Below, piece by piece: positions 44,636 through 53,304 of a stretch of 64,000 nucleotides of DNA. How positions within the stretch are numbered: the stretch's first letter is position 1; every line of letters starts with the position of its first letter. This DNA comes from Chitinivibrionales bacterium. GTDB taxonomy: Bacteria > Fibrobacterota > Chitinivibrionia > Chitinivibrionales > JANQEN01. Below the pieces are notes generated by a model. It was not told the DNA's origin. It saw only the letters and a list, made by a program, of their open reading frames with translations, and searched no databases. Made by a program: the position numbers and the translations under genes. The stretch is from assembly GCA_028278335.1 (NCBI GenBank), contig JANQEN010000146.1, positions 62,001 to 126,000 of the forward strand, given 5' to 3'.

Positions 44636-45535
44636 ATGAAACGATTAGCATTTATAACAGCAATAACAGCATGTCTGTTATTTGTCATTGGTTGTAAAAC
44701 CGGTACTACCAATCAAGGATCTGCAGCAGCAAAAACAGAGTCTGTACTAGATAAAATAAAGGCAAGCGGCAAACTCATAGTGGGCATGGGTATGGAAGCG
44801 GCTCCCTTTGGATTCAGAGAAAATGAAGAGCTAGTAGGATTTGACGTGGATATTGCACGGGCAGTGGGAAAGCAACTTGCAGCCTATGTGGGTGTTGAAC
44901 CGGAACTTCAGTTTAAGGCAGTTTCCGATGAAACACGGATCAGCTGGGTTCAATCGGGCGAAGTGCATATGTCTTTGTGCCATACCAATAATACCCGGAA
45001 ACGGGACGCCAATATTGATTTCTCTGTCCCCTATGGTTGGGATGGTAAAGGTGTGCTCTATGATATCCGTAAAGGTAAAAAAGATCTCAAAGACTTTGCT
45101 GGCAAAGCAATTGGTATCAAACGTTCCTCATCCTCAGAAGGTGAAATCAAGGCTTACTTTGAAGCACAGGGTTGGGCAGCCCCAGTAATTAAGCAGTTTG
45201 ATAATCATGCTGCAGGCATCAAGGGATTAGTAGATGGTCAAGTTGATGGGTTTACTGATGACAATTCAATTATTATTAATACTGCCATGAAGATGAATTT
45301 TAAGGTCGGCCCTAAGGGCATTTTAGCCGTTACCGCAACACCCTATTCACCAGCCTATTTTGGTATTGGTGTTCCAGAGAATGATTCTGACTGGCGTGAT
45401 GCAGTCAACTACTCACTCCATGATCTCTGGAAGAGTGGCGAGTTTCAGAAAATTTATGACAAATGGTTCGGTGAAAAATCAATGTGTCCGCTTCCACTTG
45501 GCAAAAACAGAATGGAACCCTTTGTAAAGGGCTAA
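44636..45535 (+). CDS. amino-acid ABC transporter substrate-binding lipoprotein
   Basis: A 299-residue SBP_bac_3 protein. The signal peptide ends LLFVIGC with Cys20 as the lipid site. The mature part has IKASGKLIVGMGMEAAPFGF, ELVGFDVDIARAVGKQL and DGFTDDNSIIINTA, typical of polar amino-acid binding proteins. A ribosome site AAGGA precedes the start. It is lipid anchored and delivers substrate to the two permeases. The exact amino acid cannot be read from sequence. Confidence 0.92.
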   Translation: MKRLAFITAITACLLFVIGCKTGTTNQGSAAAKTESVLDKIKASGKLIVGMGMEAAPFGFRENEELVGFDVDIARAVGKQLAAYVGVEPELQFKAVSDETRISWVQSGEVHMSLCHTNNTRKRDANIDFSVPYGWDGKGVLYDIRKGKKDLKDFAGKAIGIKRSSSSEGEIKAYFEAQGWAAPVIKQFDNHAAGIKGLVDGQVDGFTDDNSIIINTAMKMNFKVGPKGILAVTATPYSPAYFGIGVPENDSDWRDAVNYSLHDLWKSGEFQKIYDKWFGEKSMCPLPLGKNRMEPFVKG

Positions 45536-45571
45536 CCAATAGATAATTAATAATAATATAAGGAGATAATA

Positions 45572-46627
45572 ATGCGAAAGAATATGCTTCAAAAGATAGT
45601 ATACACAACCTTTCTGGTATTAATGACTCTCTCTGTGGCATTGGTGGCAGAGGAGACAAAAAAGGAAGAGAAGAAGAAACCAGAATTCAAACAAAAGTTT
45701 GGTGGAGAAGCCTTTGTCCATTGGATGTGGGATTTTGACCACGATGCAGATCATGCGCCAAGCCAATTTGATTTCTCCCGTATTGAATTGAAACATGCTG
45801 TTTCCTATGGAGATTTCGAAGCGCAGGCAAAACTTGAAGCAGATCGCGTCAATGAAATTACCGGTGCCTCGGTTGACCCTAATTCCGGTGCAATCTCTTT
45901 TAAAACAGATAGTCGGCTAAAAATATCAGTTAAAAGAGCTTTTTTAACCTATAATTTTCTTGACAAGAAGCTTGCTGTTCATGCTGGTATTCATGACAAT
46001 TTAAGAATATGGCAACTTCCCGAAAAGTTGTGGGCCCACCGTTACATCTATAAATCATTTAAGGATCAGTATAAGTATGGCAACTCCGAAGGTTTGGGTC
46101 TTGGTTTTACAGCAAAACCCATTGAGATGCTTCGCTTTGATGTGGGTCTTATAAATGGTGAGGGACGAAAAAAACAACAAGATGCTGATGGACGATACAA
46201 AACAACCTTTAATGGTGAGCTGAAAGTTGCTGGATTAGAAGTACAGCTTTATGGTGATGTAGTGCCTAAAAAAGATACTGTTGCCCAGGCTACCTTTGCA
46301 GGTATGCTTGGCTACCGGTTGAAAAAAGTTTTTCGGATCGGTGCGGAGTATAACTTTCAATCCAACCATAAACATGCTGAAGATAGTGACCTTAATGGTG
46401 CTTCAGTCTATGCTGCAGGTACCGTAAAGATCCTTGATATCTTTGCTCGGGTAGATCTCTTTTCTAAGGATACTTGGGAAACAAATGAGACAATGGTTAT
46501 TGCCGGTGTTTCACTCAAACCAATCAAATACCTTGAGTTCTCTCCCAATATTAGGATTAAGGTTCCCAGTGATGAGAACGCTGACAATGAGGTTGACTTC
46601 TACATCAATGGAAAGTTCAAGTTTTAA
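45572..46627 (+). CDS. outer-membrane porin-like barrel
   Basis: A 351-residue protein with a signal peptide (about 1-27), a Lys/Glu-rich neck and a chain of amphipathic strands ending in Phe (VDFYINGKFKF), as in outer-membrane barrels. Segments such as FSRIELKHAVSYGDFEAQAKLEADR and VGLINGEGRKKQQDADGRYK resemble phosphate-selective or OprO-type porins weakly. It sits inside the amino-acid ABC operon, 36 bases after the binding protein, so it probably lets the same substrate cross the outer membrane. Strong evidence for a didermic cell. Confidence 0.78.
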   Translation: MRKNMLQKIVYTTFLVLMTLSVALVAEETKKEEKKKPEFKQKFGGEAFVHWMWDFDHDADHAPSQFDFSRIELKHAVSYGDFEAQAKLEADRVNEITGASVDPNSGAISFKTDSRLKISVKRAFLTYNFLDKKLAVHAGIHDNLRIWQLPEKLWAHRYIYKSFKDQYKYGNSEGLGLGFTAKPIEMLRFDVGLINGEGRKKQQDADGRYKTTFNGELKVAGLEVQLYGDVVPKKDTVAQATFAGMLGYRLKKVFRIGAEYNFQSNHKHAEDSDLNGASVYAAGTVKILDIFARVDLFSKDTWETNETMVIAGVSLKPIKYLEFSPNIRIKVPSDENADNEVDFYINGKFKF

Positions 46628-46682
46628 AACCCTAGTATCTCTTGCAGATTTTGTAAGAAGTAATAATTAAAACAACGATATT

Positions 46683-46720
46683 TATACTCCCTCACCAAAA
46701 CAGTGAGGGAGTATATTTTT
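46683..46720 (+). terminator. terminator/attenuator between porin and ATPase genes
   Basis: TATACTCCCTCAC pairs perfectly (13 bp) with GTGAGGGAGTATA around CAAAACA and is followed by five T. Because the ATPase gene of the same transporter lies just downstream, it probably lowers rather than abolishes readthrough. Confidence 0.85.
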
Positions 46721-46748
46721 AGAAACACCAATCATATCAGGAGAATAC

Positions 46749-47456
46749 GTGCTGCTTTCAGTTTCCCAGATCAGCAAGAAATATGATGACCAACAGGTGC
46801 TGAATAAGGTCAGTTTTGAAATTGAGAAGAACATGGTCATGGCCCTCTGTGGTGCTTCTGGCAGTGGCAAAACAACATTAGCCCGAATTATAAGCGGCCT
46901 GATACCCTTTGATGCAGGTACGCTGACTATTGATGGCACAACCATACAATCAAAAGATTCCTACCCCTCATCTCTTTATGGAAAGATTGGCGTCATATTT
47001 CAGGAGCACAATCTGTTCCCGCATATGACCGTATTACAGAATATTACTATTGGACTTATTAAGGTGCGTAAATTTACAAAAGAGGATGCCACAAAAAGAG
47101 CAGCGGTAGAATTAGAGAACATGGGACTTGGTGATAAGGCACAGCAGTACCCAGCCTTTCTTTCTGGTGGTGAACGTCAGCGAGTGGCTATAGCTCGGGC
47201 CTTGGCCATGGATCCCTTTTTACTCCTGCTTGATGAGCCTACCTCTGGCTTAGACCCCTTACGAATAGAGGATGTCTTTCAGACTATTTTACAATTGGCA
47301 AAAAGCAACACGACCATGCTTCTTATCACCCACCATTTGGAACTAGCATCCGCAGCTGCTGATATGTATAGTGTCATTGACAATGGCACCCTTTCCGTAT
47401 CACAGGACTCCTCCCTGTTAGACACCCTCAAGGGATCCTTTTCTTCCTCCCAATAA
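46749..47456 (+). CDS. amino-acid ABC transporter ATPase
   Basis: A 235-residue ABC ATPase from GTG 46749, preceded by AGGAGAA. Walker A is GASGSGKTT (35-43), the Q-loop follows as IFQEHNLFPHM, the signature LSGGERQRV is at 139-147, Walker B FLLLLDEPTSGLDP spans 158-171 and the switch His is in LLITHHLE. It energises the two permeases and belongs to the GlnQ/HisP group. It lies after an intercistronic terminator-like hairpin, so its amount is probably set apart from the other subunits. Confidence 0.93.
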   Translation: MLLSVSQISKKYDDQQVLNKVSFEIEKNMVMALCGASGSGKTTLARIISGLIPFDAGTLTIDGTTIQSKDSYPSSLYGKIGVIFQEHNLFPHMTVLQNITIGLIKVRKFTKEDATKRAAVELENMGLGDKAQQYPAFLSGGERQRVAIARALAMDPFLLLLDEPTSGLDPLRIEDVFQTILQLAKSNTTMLLITHHLELASAAADMYSVIDNGTLSVSQDSSLLDTLKGSFSSSQ

Positions 47457-47467
47457 AAAAAACAATA

Positions 47468-47500
47468 AAAAAGACATCCTACAAGAGGATGCCTTTTCCA
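47468..47500. terminator. convergent terminator
   Basis: AAAAGACATCC and GGATGCCTTTT form a stem with one mismatch around TACAAGA, with A and T flanks. It lies between the convergent ATPase and thioredoxin genes and may serve both. Confidence 0.7.
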
Positions 47501-47534
47501 TCGTCAAAAGAGTTACTCCTGGTTGTGACCGCTA

Positions 47535-48029
47535 TTACTGAGCTAAAAGTTCATCAATAGCTTTTTGCACTAACTCTTTCTTCTTTTTATTAAAGCCAAT
47601 AAAACTCTTGGCGATATTACCCTCTTTATCAACAAGCATAATCACCGGCAATGTTTTAATTTTGTAAGGTTTACCAGTTACTTTTCCTTCGGGATCATGG
47701 AGAACCGTGTATTCGATTCCCTTTTTCTCAACAAAGGTTGCCACCTGTTCAGTTGCCTTCTTGTCCATATTGATTGCCAGAACTGTTAATCCCTTTTCTG
47801 TATAATTTTTGGCAAGGTCATTAAAATAGGGTTTCATCACCGGAAAGGCAGTGCGACATTTTTTACACCAGCTAGTAAACCACTCAAGCAATACCACTTT
47901 ACCGGCATACTGGGAAAGAGAAATCTCCTCACCTTTGGTGCTTTTTAAGGTAAAATCAGCAGCTTTATCCTGAGAAAAGGTGAGAGTTGCAAATACTATA
48001 ATAATTAAGAGAGTAACAGCACGCATCAT
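47535..48029 (-). CDS. TlpA/ResA-like periplasmic thioredoxin
   Basis: A 164-residue protein with a signal peptide (about 1-19, ending TFSQ). The thioredoxin active site is WCKKC with Cys55 and Cys58. The central insertion LAINMDKKATEQVATFVEKKG and the cis-Pro TLPVIMLVD are typical of TlpA/ResA. It reduces or oxidises thiols outside the cytoplasm. It is last in a cluster with a multiheme cytochrome, DUF4266 and DUF3570 genes, and may keep heme-binding Cys reduced or act on those proteins. Confidence 0.9.
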   Translation of the reverse strand: MMRAVTLLIIIVFATLTFSQDKAADFTLKSTKGEEISLSQYAGKVVLLEWFTSWCKKCRTAFPVMKPYFNDLAKNYTEKGLTVLAINMDKKATEQVATFVEKKGIEYTVLHDPEGKVTGKPYKIKTLPVIMLVDKEGNIAKSFIGFNKKKKELVQKAIDELLAQ

Positions 48030-48051
48030 GCCTCCTAATGAGTAAAGTTAT

Positions 48052-49290
48052 TTAAAATGCAAATTTTAATCCTGCTTGAATCCAGAAATTCTGGTATTGA
48101 TCAGTCCAATAGTTATAGTGCGACCGTATGACCGCTTCATCAGTGGTGCCCGTACGCATCATATAGTTTCCCGCAACGTCAATAGCTGTGGGAAAGAGAC
48201 TCATAAAGGGTGAGTCCTCTGGTTCAAAAAAGTCACGTAATTCATAGATGAGTTTTAACCCAACCGCATGGGTCATGCATTCGCGATATTTAAAATCAGT
48301 GGTCACATAGCTTTTGTGGGATGAGGGATACTTATCTTTATAGAAAAAAGCAGAGTTCTGTGTATAAAATCTATAAGAGGGGCGCACAATAAAGAATTCT
48401 GCAAAGCGCCAATAATATTTAAGGTTGATGGTGTGACTAAGAAGCTCCCAGGAATCATTATAGAAGCGATAGTCAAAATGGATAGAAGAGCCATTTTTTG
48501 TGGGTATAAATTGATTGACTCGCAGTGTGTAGGTCATGGCTTTACGCTCGGTGGGGAGATTCTCATGGACCCAGGTTTCATTAGTCAATTGATATACATA
48601 GTAGGGTCGCGAGAGATAGCCACGATCAAAGGTGTATCCCCAGATTAAAGAGGCCAGTGTTTTAGTGGTTATACCCTGGGTGATACTGACCGAATATTTA
48701 TCGGTTTGACGCTTTCCTTCACCAAAGTAGTTCCACCCATCCCCCTTTGCAACAGCATGACGAAATCGTTCTGCCGGGTCAAAATCGTCAAAGCTCTTTG
48801 TATAGGATGTGGCAAGTGTTGTATTCCGCTGAAAAAGGTCTTGGCTGACACTGGCAGATACAGTACGTGAGGTATAATCGGTCTCGGCACTATTGATCCC
48901 AGTAATTGACACAAAGGTAGGATCCTCTGATTCCTTTTCCGTATTGAACCAAGCACCGACATCGAACTTCAACTGTACAGAGCCCTTAACCTCTTGCCTT
49001 TTTTCGTCGGTCTCAGAGGCAGCGGTTACTCCGTCAATTGCCTTTCCCCGATCGTCAACGCGGGATGCTCCTGTAATACCATCAATTAAATAGGAGACGC
49101 CCAGATTGACATGTTCACCCAAACTTTTACTGATCGTTGCTGCATTGGTTATGACCTGCACCTCATTATTGTCTTCATAATATTGGAACTTATATTGCAC
49201 ATGATCATCTTCGGCATTCACCATGCCAACAAAAAGCAATGTCATAATAATGGCTATGGTAAAAGCAAGAGGGGGTAACCGCCTTAGCAT
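48052..49290 (-). CDS. DUF3570 outer-membrane protein
   Basis: A 412-residue protein with a signal peptide (about 1-26). It has long amphipathic strands (VNLGVSYLIDGITGASRVDD, SIHFDYRFYNDSWELLSHTI) and ends in Phe (WIQAGLKFAF). It matches the DUF3570 family, which commonly sits beside DUF4266, a thioredoxin and a flavin transferase in Gram-negative bacteria. Its 5' end overlaps the 3' end of the DUF4266 gene by 7 bases. The family's function is not established; an outer-membrane partner for redox proteins is suspected. Confidence 0.85.
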   Translation of the reverse strand: MLRRLPPLAFTIAIIMTLLFVGMVNAEDDHVQYKFQYYEDNNEVQVITNAATISKSLGEHVNLGVSYLIDGITGASRVDDRGKAIDGVTAASETDEKRQEVKGSVQLKFDVGAWFNTEKESEDPTFVSITGINSAETDYTSRTVSASVSQDLFQRNTTLATSYTKSFDDFDPAERFRHAVAKGDGWNYFGEGKRQTDKYSVSITQGITTKTLASLIWGYTFDRGYLSRPYYVYQLTNETWVHENLPTERKAMTYTLRVNQFIPTKNGSSIHFDYRFYNDSWELLSHTINLKYYWRFAEFFIVRPSYRFYTQNSAFFYKDKYPSSHKSYVTTDFKYRECMTHAVGLKLIYELRDFFEPEDSPFMSLFPTAIDVAGNYMMRTGTTDEAVIRSHYNYWTDQYQNFWIQAGLKFAF

Positions 49291-49511
49291 CCGCAGCCTC
49301 CTCCTGCACCGCTATAGCCACCGGAACTTCCCTCACGTCGTGGATAGATATGGCCATTGAGCAAGCTCTCCTCTGCATCATAGTCGAAATACATTATGGT
49401 ATCACCCAAATTTTCACGCTGGTATTGTTGGATTGCCATAAAGCAACCGGAACAGCTCATAAGAACTACGATTACACTGATTATTTTGACAAGAGAGAAA
49501 ATTCTGTTCAT
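49284..49511 (-). CDS. DUF4266 small lipoprotein
   Basis: A 75-residue lipoprotein from the ATG at 49511 (MNRIFSLVK); an earlier in-frame ATG at 49532 is less likely. The lipobox is SCSGC. The mature part ends in the family signature SREG-like RREGSSGGYSGAGGGCGC, a Gly-rich tail with paired Cys. DUF4266 proteins always pair with DUF3570. The Cys-Gly-Cys end could bind metal or be a thioredoxin substrate. It is coupled by overlap to DUF3570. Confidence 0.82.
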   Translation of the reverse strand: MNRIFSLVKIISVIVVLMSCSGCFMAIQQYQRENLGDTIMYFDYDAEESLLNGHIYPRREGSSGGYSGAGGGCGC

Positions 49512-49516
49512 AGTGC

Positions 49517-50248
49517 CTAATCCTTTTTCCATACTTCATTCTGATAGTGATTAAAATTTGGACTTGGCCGGTGACAGTGCATCATATTGCCACAGGATTT
49601 CTTGAAGGGGTCCCAAAGATGCAGGGTATCATTAAAGTGTGTTACGTTTGTAGAGTCCTCTGCCCGTCGCAAAAAGCGGACATCCACCTTTTTATTTCTA
49701 TGGTGCAAGGCATCCACTCGAGGGATTGAGTCTTCACCCATACCAATATAGTTCTTCTGTCGAAAACGAGCTAGCGTTCCGGGGAGTGTTACATATTCAG
49801 TAGAAGAGAAATGGCACTCATTGCAGTTTTTCTTCAAGTTTACCACATGAGTGGTGTGATCACCGGTAGTTGGCGGATAGCCATGACAGATGTCACAGCG
49901 ACCGGGATTCACATCAACCTTTTTGTCCGCATGGAGTGAGTCCAGGGCTGGATAGAAAATGCCCCCTACTTCAACCATCTTATCATGATAAACTACCAGG
50001 TTTGAGTCAGTAATCGTTTTCTCAAACTTAACTGCACCCATATGACATTTCGAGCAGGTTGTCACTTGTTTGGTTCCCGAAGTAAAACCATCAACCCGAC
50101 AATATGCAGAGCCAGGAAAGGTGTGACACTCATCGCAGGAAGCAGCTACCAATTTGTTTTTATTGCCGGGTGTATCGACCGGTTTGACACAGAGGACCGC
50201 AAAGAGCATCAGTAAAACAGAGAGAATAACAAAGCCTACTTTTCTCAC
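49517..50248 (-). CDS. pentaheme c-type cytochrome lipoprotein
   Basis: A 243-residue exported protein; the signal peptide ends FAVLC, so Cys20 may be lipidated. Heme sites are CDECH (38-42), CSKCH (65-69), CDICH (118-122) and CNECH (142-146). A fifth, expanded site CGNMMHCH (219-226) is of the Cx5CH type. Several distant His can be axial ligands. It would carry electrons outside the membrane, matured by the CcsA/ResB system at 55-57 kb. First gene in a four-gene operon. Confidence 0.88.
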   Translation of the reverse strand: MRKVGFVILSVLLMLFAVLCVKPVDTPGNKNKLVAASCDECHTFPGSAYCRVDGFTSGTKQVTTCSKCHMGAVKFEKTITDSNLVVYHDKMVEVGGIFYPALDSLHADKKVDVNPGRCDICHGYPPTTGDHTTHVVNLKKNCNECHFSSTEYVTLPGTLARFRQKNYIGMGEDSIPRVDALHHRNKKVDVRFLRRAEDSTNVTHFNDTLHLWDPFKKSCGNMMHCHRPSPNFNHYQNEVWKKD

Positions 50249-50590
50249 CTTAGTGCACCCATTCTGATAAAGTAAATTTTTGTTAATAAAAAATAATATA
50301 AATCGTTTATCCGGTATATTTAATAATTTAAATTGTTTTTTCTAAAATATTTCAGAATGATATTTGGATAACTTGTAAATGTTTAAGGTCATTGTGGGGA
50401 TTATCTGCGATCATCATTTCTTTATTTATTGCACCTTAACCCCTTAACCAATCACCATTACTATCATGGCTTTTTAACTTCTATTCTAAACATTATACTT
50501 ATATCTTAACGCTTAAACTTTTATTATACTTGTATTGGCCCACTTTATCTAATATAATTCATGACACCCTGTTCCTGCCCGACTTATAAG
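50249..50590. other. AT-rich promoter region of the cytochrome operon
   Basis: A 342-base AT-rich stretch between two minus-strand operons. It should contain the cytochrome operon promoter. No gene, repeat or clear -35/-10 pair was found. Confidence 0.4.
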
Positions 50591-52309
50591 CTATTGCTTA
50601 CTAAAAAGGGCCTGAAATAGAGAGATTGGATTGAATCGCATCAATTTAAAGGGCCAATTAAGCTCTTCCTTGAGGCAAATTGATGCAGGTTCATAAGCGC
50701 CCTGTGCTTGCTTTAAAATAGCCTCTGATTGAGCAGTTGTATCCTGGTTTACCAATGCATCAATTTCTGCGATTTCCTTTTGTGCCCGCACAATTCGCTG
50801 CTCTAAAACAGATGCCTCTTTTTTTGAAATAATGCCAAATTCTGCTTTGATTGTATTCAATTTCATTGCAGCTTCATAGGTGGCATCAACAATCTGGTCA
50901 CGATTCATCCAGTCAGTTTCGTAGTTGAGCATATATTTCCAGCTTGGCTGTAAGAGCGCCTGTCGATGCTCTTCCAGGGTTTTACTAAATAGGGTAAATC
51001 CGTACCGTGAAGGATTCTCAAAGGCTAAACTTCCGGGATCTAAAAAGGGTGCTAAAGGTGAAATAAAGGGCAGTACTTTACCACTACCATAGGAGGCATA
51101 CTTGTCAAGTAAATACTCGCAGTAGTCAACGGTCACCATAACCGATTGTTTATCCTGACCAGCAAGGCCGATCATAAAAAAGAGATCGATCCGCTGGCAC
51201 CCAAGATCCAGGGCATCCTCAATAGTCTGTTCCATATCCCTGTTGGTGTAGTTCCTGCCAAAGGCCTTTCGTATTGCCTCATCGTGGGACTCGGGAGAGA
51301 TCTCCAAATTAAAGTTAGGGACCGCCTCAGCAACCTGCTGCAAATAGGATTTTGGTGCTGGGTAGAACAGCTCAACCGCCACATGGTTTTGAATGCGTTG
51401 TTTTTTTAGTGAAGCAAAAAGGGTATCAACGTACTCCTTGCCTGCTTGGCGCAACTCACCAAGAAGTATAATCGGTCCCTTTAAAAATTTAGTAACCAAA
51501 GCAATATCTTTAGTCACAAGATCGGGACTTCGATAGGCTGGCTGTTTTCTACCACAATGTTTGTTATAGAAATGTGCTGATCCGCCACAGGTAATACAGT
51601 TGTGTACACAGCCTCGCCAGGGAAGCATGGCCACAATGGGATAGGCCAACCATTTTAAAAAGGGCAGATGTCCAAGGACATCGCGAAACCGGACAGTTGA
51701 CTTAATGATACTCCGATAATCAAAGGGGTAGTAGTCGAGGTTTTTTGGTGAGTGGGTTAATTGATTAACCGAAATCTGACCAGTTGAATCTTTCCAAGTC
51801 AGGTTGGGAATAGTAGAATAATCGTCACTATTTTTAATAGTGGTAAGTAACGTGTCCAAAGGACCTTCAATAGAATCTCCCCGAAGAACAAAATCTACCT
51901 GGGGATAGGCTATAAGCTCTTCATGAAAATAGGATGAGGAGAGACCGCCAAAAATTACCGGTGTCTCAGGGTGATGCTTTTTAATGATCTCTGCAAGAGC
52001 CAAGCTTCCCTGAGCATGAGGAAGCCAGTGCAGATCAATACCAAAGGCCACAGGATTGAGCTTTTTAATGCACGCTTCAACATCAAAGCGTTTGCTTTTT
52101 AACATACGTAAAGCAATATTTATTATTCGTACCCGATGCCCTCTCTTCTGTAAATACCCCATCATGATCATAAAGCCAATGGGATACATCTCAAATATGG
52201 AGGTTGAGGGAACAACATCACTAATAGGGCCAAACATGGCTGGTTTTTTGCGAAAATCGTATACACTTGGTGCATGGAGGAGTATGAGATCAGTCTTTTT
52301 TCGTTTCAA
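50591..52309 (-). CDS. B12-binding-domain radical SAM enzyme
   Basis: A 572-residue enzyme. Residues about 1-170 have the cobalamin-binding Rossmann outline (YPIGFMIMMGYLQKRGHRVRIIN, AFGIDLHWLPHAQGSLALAEII, VIFGGLSSSY); the usual DxHxxG is changed to DLHWLP. The radical SAM site CVHNCITC (Cys234, 238, 241) binds the 4Fe-4S cluster and SAM. It resembles the archaeal/bacterial Ta0216-type family. Reaction unknown; these often methylate or rearrange lipids and cofactors. It lies 33 bases after a second radical SAM gene and a polyprenyl synthase, hinting at an isoprenoid or quinone substrate. Confidence 0.85.
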   Translation of the reverse strand: MKRKKTDLILLHAPSVYDFRKKPAMFGPISDVVPSTSIFEMYPIGFMIMMGYLQKRGHRVRIINIALRMLKSKRFDVEACIKKLNPVAFGIDLHWLPHAQGSLALAEIIKKHHPETPVIFGGLSSSYFHEELIAYPQVDFVLRGDSIEGPLDTLLTTIKNSDDYSTIPNLTWKDSTGQISVNQLTHSPKNLDYYPFDYRSIIKSTVRFRDVLGHLPFLKWLAYPIVAMLPWRGCVHNCITCGGSAHFYNKHCGRKQPAYRSPDLVTKDIALVTKFLKGPIILLGELRQAGKEYVDTLFASLKKQRIQNHVAVELFYPAPKSYLQQVAEAVPNFNLEISPESHDEAIRKAFGRNYTNRDMEQTIEDALDLGCQRIDLFFMIGLAGQDKQSVMVTVDYCEYLLDKYASYGSGKVLPFISPLAPFLDPGSLAFENPSRYGFTLFSKTLEEHRQALLQPSWKYMLNYETDWMNRDQIVDATYEAAMKLNTIKAEFGIISKKEASVLEQRIVRAQKEIAEIDALVNQDTTAQSEAILKQAQGAYEPASICLKEELNWPFKLMRFNPISLFQALFSKQ

Positions 52310-52342
52310 TAGCTTTCATTCCTTTATTTGTATTATCACAGA

Positions 52343-53290
52343 TTACATCATGGTTCTAGTCGGGCCGAAGATTGTTTGACCAAGAAGTATAGCACTCAGA
52401 GCACCATTATAGGCCAGTGATAACTCGGTATGAGCTGAAAAACCACAGAGGTTGCAATTCAGGGTACCACGATTTTTTACATAGCACCCCTGAGAGTATC
52501 CCCTTTCTGGATCAACAGAGGCAACCATCCAGGGCCTGCAGGTCCATTGATTTCTCTTTAACGCTTTCAGCGCAGCAACGGAGTTGATCAATGGATACCC
52601 CCGTTGCTTCATAAGAATAAGCTGATCACAAAGTGATTCTCGCTTGCCCCAGGGAAGTGTAAGATCATCTTCACCTTCATTGTAGGGATAATGAAATTGA
52701 ATTGATATCCCCGCAACTTTTGGAGAAAGTGTTGTTATGAGCGTTTCTATCTCCTGAACATTTTTTTTATTGATAGTGATATGCCCATAGATTTTTGGAT
52801 GCGTGGATGCTTCAATATTCTGTATTACCGTTGAAAAACTATCACTGCGCAATTGATTATGGGTTGACTCCAGTCCATCGATGCTCACCCACACCGCTTG
52901 AGCATTGGTTACAATGGGGAAGGTGCCATTGGTGGTTACTCCCACAAAGAAAAAAAGCTTTTGCGCCTCAGCAACAAGGTCCTCTACCGTATACTCGTCA
53001 TCCTTCCAGAGAAAGGGCTCACCACCTTCAATGATAACAATCCTTACACCCCGACGAAAGAGCATTCGTAATGCTGATCGTGCTTGAGAAAAGGTGAAGG
53101 GCTTTGTTGGTTTACGCCAAAAGGGGCAATGACAACAGGAGAGATTGCAGGCATTGGAGAGTTTAATACCCCCCAGCAAGGGTTTTTTAATTCCCAGCCG
53201 GCTTAACAGATAATACAGGATATAATAGGAAAATTGCTTTGCTGTGGTAAGGTTGTGTGGGTTGATCACGAAGCGTTCCTCACCATGCAA
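52343..53290 (-). CDS. radical SAM enzyme with C-terminal Cys region
   Basis: A 315-residue radical SAM protein. The core site is CNLSCCHC (Cys48, 52, 55), followed by VIIEGGEPFLW with the SAM-binding GGE. C-terminal Cys residues (CRPWM, GCYVKN, CNLCGF) may bind an auxiliary cluster as in SPASM/twitch enzymes. It precedes the B12 radical SAM gene and follows the polyprenyl synthase by 14 bases, so all three are probably one transcript. Substrate not known. Confidence 0.85.
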   Translation of the reverse strand: MHGEERFVINPHNLTTAKQFSYYILYYLLSRLGIKKPLLGGIKLSNACNLSCCHCPFWRKPTKPFTFSQARSALRMLFRRGVRIVIIEGGEPFLWKDDEYTVEDLVAEAQKLFFFVGVTTNGTFPIVTNAQAVWVSIDGLESTHNQLRSDSFSTVIQNIEASTHPKIYGHITINKKNVQEIETLITTLSPKVAGISIQFHYPYNEGEDDLTLPWGKRESLCDQLILMKQRGYPLINSVAALKALKRNQWTCRPWMVASVDPERGYSQGCYVKNRGTLNCNLCGFSAHTELSLAYNGALSAILLGQTIFGPTRTMM

Positions 53291-53304
53291 TTTGTGGTTA
53301 CACC

